Below are positions 23,242 to 25,026 of a DNA stretch of 25,026 bases, one piece after another. Under the pieces are notes generated by a model. That model made no database searches and was not told where the DNA came from. It was given only the letters and a program-made list of their open reading frames with translations. The first letter of the stretch is position 1; each line of letters begins with the position of its first letter. The stretch lies in contig CABUZX010000019.1 in the NCBI GenBank assembly GCA_902496185.1, positions 1-25,026 of the forward strand, in the 5' to 3' direction. Source of the stretch: an uncultured Subdoligranulum sp. (GTDB lineage Bacteria; Bacillota; Clostridia; Christensenellales; CAG-314). The position numbers and the translations under genes are program-made.

Positions 23242-24291
23242 TTATTTGCATCTTCTGCAATGACGAATTAACCCGACTATCAAAAAGACAAGAGCTAAAA
23301 ACAACAGCGTTAAGCAAATAATAAGGTGTATATTTTGTTCAAGAGTGATGCCTGTTTGCCAAGAAGACAAATTCGCCTTAAAAATATTTATGTCGTCGAT
23401 TTCTCTTTGAATTTCAAGATTTTTTACTTTTATAAAAAGCGGTGGTAAGTATAAAAATGCGTTTGATAAAAGCAAAATGACACTCGTCTTTAAAAATCTA
23501 TTTGTTTTCAAAAATCGCACACTCATAATTATATTTAACGCTAAATATACGCAAAGCACAATGGGAAGTGCAATTTTAAAATACCACCATCCGTCAGCAT
23601 ATCCATTTGTCAAAGTGTATGCGTTAATCACAATAAGAAGGATATTCAACATTAAAAAATCTATGGCAACTGAAATAAAATCGTTGTGTTTTTTTATTTT
23701 AGAAAAAACCTCGTATTTTGCAATATAAATAGGCGCAAATATAATTGTTAAACCCAAAAGCACCGATAATACAGGAATCCAAAACCAATTACCGCCAGTA
23801 TAAATACAACACACACCTAAAAGTAAAACAAGTGCTAAATACTGCGATAATGGAATTAGAATAAGTTTATATTTCTTTATCAATTTTGGTAAATTCGTAA
23901 AAGTGAACGCAAGGATTAACGCCGAAAGCACTATCCAGAACCAAGAAAGGGTTTTATCTATTGCCAAATTACAAATAAAGCATGGGATTAACGCAATACC
24001 ATAAGCAATATAGAAAAATAAACTCCAAGAAAGCGAAAACACTCTCCACTTTTTTGCTTGATTTTTTTCTTCTCTTGCTTTATTATCAACGCTTGCCGTT
24101 ATAAGCTCGTGTTCGGAAACACTTAAAAATTCAGAAAGCTTTGGAAGTAAAGTTATATCAGGATGAGCCACGTCTTTTTCCCATTTACTTACCGTCGATT
24201 CGGAAACGAATAACAATTTAGATAATTCTTTTTGCGTTAAATTTTTTTCCTGTCGCTTTTGCCTTAAAAAACTACCAAAAGTATTTTCCAT
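23242..24291 (-). CDS. XRE-family regulator with C-terminal membrane domain
   Basis: A protein of 349 residues. The N-terminal Cro/CI helix-turn-helix (about 5-60) is clear: FLRQKRQEKNLTQKELSKLL, then SESTVSKWEKDVAHPDI. From about residue 85 onward there are about eight hydrophobic helices and no enzyme motif, so the regulator appears to be anchored in the membrane. Proteins of this layout are common in Clostridia and Bacilli and often sit near transporter or resistance genes; their signals are mostly unknown. The SD GGAGG with a 7-nt spacer fixes the start. The gene lies between two identical 42-bp repeats and next to a tetracycline-resistance gene, with base and codon use (fewer ACG/GTACG-rich codons) that looks unlike the genes to the left. 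This suggests an acquired segment. Confidence 0.88.
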   Translation of the reverse strand: MENTFGSFLRQKRQEKNLTQKELSKLLFVSESTVSKWEKDVAHPDITLLPKLSEFLSVSEHELITASVDNKAREEKNQAKKWRVFSLSWSLFFYIAYGIALIPCFICNLAIDKTLSWFWIVLSALILAFTFTNLPKLIKKYKLILIPLSQYLALVLLLGVCCIYTGGNWFWIPVLSVLLGLTIIFAPIYIAKYEVFSKIKKHNDFISVAIDFLMLNILLIVINAYTLTNGYADGWWYFKIALPIVLCVYLALNIIMSVRFLKTNRFLKTSVILLLSNAFLYLPPLFIKVKNLEIQREIDDINIFKANLSSWQTGITLEQNIHLIICLTLLFLALVFLIVGLIRHCRRCK

Positions 24292-24327
24292 ATGTGCGCC
24301 TCCATTGTAAATATAGTTGGTAAGTTT

Positions 24328-24333
24328 ATTATA
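24328..24333 (-). promoter_or_regulatory. Possible -10 box of the XRE gene
   Basis: A minus-strand TATAAT about 36 nt upstream of the ATG at 24291. The -35 at 17 bp reads GATGAA, which is poor. A 7-bp inverted repeat AGTTGGT/ACCAACT (24315-24321 and 24372-24378) brackets it and might be an operator, but it could be chance. Confidence 0.4.
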
Positions 24334-24375
24334 TCATAAAAAATGCGAATTTCATCACTATTAAACAAATAACCA

Positions 24376-24394
24376 ACTTGAAAGTTTTTCAAGT
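24376..24394. other. Small stem-loop upstream of the XRE gene
   Basis: ACTTGAAA (24376-24383) and TTTCAAGT (24387-24394) form a perfect 8-bp stem with a 3-nt loop. It lies between repeat copy 2 and the XRE promoter region, and could help end transcription arriving from the tet gene. Confidence 0.4.
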
Positions 24395-24402
24395 CGCAAA
24401 AA

Positions 24403-24444
24403 TAAAGGTCTATAAGCAAAATACTTATAGACCTTTACTTTTGT
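24403..24444. repeat. 42-bp palindromic repeat, copy 2
   Basis: The same 42 bases as copy 1 (23145-23186), same orientation. Here the perfect arms are 14 bp (24403-24416 with 24424-24437), because the flank has A where copy 1 has G. It lies between the tet gene's 3' end and the XRE gene. Confidence 0.9.
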
Positions 24445-24489
24445 CTTTCCTTCATAAAATAGCTGTCATTTAATTGTTTATCAATGATA

Positions 24490-24527
24490 TTGCGCAATAG
24501 CAAGCAATGAACGCTTGCATTGCGCAA
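24490..24527. terminator. Hairpin at the 3' end of the tet gene
   Basis: TTGCGCAAT-GCAAGC arms (24490-24505 with 24513-24527) form a 15-bp stem with one bulged base and a 7-nt loop, starting 4 nt after the tet stop on the minus strand. No U run follows on that strand, so it may be a transcript-end or stabilising structure more than a classical terminator. Confidence 0.6.
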
Positions 24528-24531
24528 GACA

Positions 24532-25026
24532 TTACATTATCTTCTGAAACATATGGCGAACCTTATCTAAACGGCTGTTCGGGCGGCGTGGCTGAAACAC
24601 AGGCTCGCCGGAAGTTTCCTGATACCCTTTTAATTCTGTAATACAAACACTTCTTCCATTTGTATAAAAATTTAAATCATTCCTATATTCGTCAATACAA
24701 CGGGCAGGGATTTCCCCCTTAAAAATAACTTCATCTTTTTCAAGTCTGGTTGATTCAATTATTGCGCAATACTTTCGTGCGTCATTATAAGCCCGCGAAA
24801 GATATTCCTGCGGTGTAAAAATTGTAAAAGAAAGATATGGTTCCAACAACTGTGTTCCTGCTTTTTTCAATACCTGCTCCAATACAATAGGTGCAAGAAA
24901 ACGAAAATCAGCAGGTGTACTGACGGGGCTGTAATAAAGCCCGTATTCAAAGCAAATCTTACAGTCCGTTACGTTCCAGCCGAACAAGCCCTGCTCCAGC
25001 CCGTAACGGATACCATCCCTGACAGC
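24532..25026 (-). CDS. tet: Ribosomal-protection tetracycline-resistance protein, C-terminal part (Tet(M)/(O)/(W) family)
   Basis: The C-terminal 164 residues of an EF-G-like GTPase that removes tetracycline from the 30S A site. The frame stays open to base 25026, so the gene continues past the right edge; no start is visible (the TTG at 24987 is an internal Leu). Motifs of domains IV-V are clear: GIRYGLEQGLFGWNVTDCK, the tip loop YYSPVSTPADFR whose SPV residues reach into the drug site, PQEYLSRAYNDA, GEIPARCIDEYR and the end PNSRLDKVRHMFQKIM. Setting that Ser to 508 as in Tet(M) puts the last residue at 639, the normal family length, so the C-terminus is intact. The ends look closest to Tet(W), with other positions more like Tet(M)/Tet(O)/Tet(32); a mosaic is possible and the class is left open. 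It is an acquired gene next to the XRE gene and the 42-bp repeats. Confidence 0.95.
   Translation of the reverse strand, partial: AVRDGIRYGLEQGLFGWNVTDCKICFEYGLYYSPVSTPADFRFLAPIVLEQVLKKAGTQLLEPYLSFTIFTPQEYLSRAYNDARKYCAIIESTRLEKDEVIFKGEIPARCIDEYRNDLNFYTNGRSVCITELKGYQETSGEPVFQPRRPNSRLDKVRHMFQKIM

Noticed and set aside
24315..24378. Separated 7-bp inverted repeat AGTTGGT/ACCAACT as an operator for the XRE regulator
   Set aside because: A 7-bp match over 50 bp of spacing is too likely by chance in A/T-rich sequence to count as an operator without comparison to relatives.
23145..24444. The two 42-bp repeats as a CRISPR array
   Set aside because: There are only two copies, 1.26 kb apart with a gene between them, and no cas genes.

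Overview
The window reads as a chromosomal segment of a low-GC, Gram-positive-type anaerobe, most likely an uncultured Clostridia member (Christensenellales-like gut lineages would fit). This rests on the ecfT-truA-rplM-rpsI gene order, SD-rich starts, sigma-A-type promoters with TTGACA/TATAAT boxes spaced 17 or 18 bp, and the protein families present. No marker gene in the window fixes the genus. Every named function comes from reading motifs; no database search was run.

Layout. 1-2612: 3' part of an ECF-transporter T subunit, then truA, then rplM-rpsI behind a strong promoter and a structured L13-leader-like 5'UTR, closed by a terminator. 2751-6584: glmM, a CDF metal exporter (possibly manganese type) with its own promoter, then an overlapping thyA-folA pair for dTMP synthesis and folate recycling. 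6675-10999: a TetR regulator, an ArsB/SLC13-type anion permease, an NAD(P)-type malic enzyme and a D-malate/tartrate-type beta-decarboxylating dehydrogenase; together they look like a regulated malate or dicarboxylate uptake and catabolism module. 11004-11426: tRNA-Val(CAC) on the minus strand and tRNA-Ser(UGA) on the plus strand, each with a terminator. 11580-14606: a 1008-residue MacB/FtsX-type ABC transporter. 14677-20292 (minus): an 1871-residue DUF4011 / SF1 helicase / PD-(D/E)XK-like / DUF3320 protein, the best candidate here for a poorly described genome-defence or nucleic-acid-processing system. 20479-21330 (minus): a DUF1295 membrane protein. 21522-23096: a SulP anion transporter with a STAS domain.

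The right end, from about 23140, looks different. A membrane-anchored XRE-family regulator lies between two copies of an identical 42-bp palindromic repeat, and the window then runs into the C-terminal 164 codons of a ribosomal-protection tetracycline-resistance gene. This suggests an acquired segment whose other end lies outside the window.

Points that stand out are the giant helicase with apparently eroded accessory active sites, two (perhaps three) genes whose start codons coincide with the predicted transcription start and lack an SD (leaderless candidates), the paired 42-bp repeats, the structured rplM leader, and an atypical thymidylate synthase active site. No CRISPR array, transposase, integrase or rRNA was seen.
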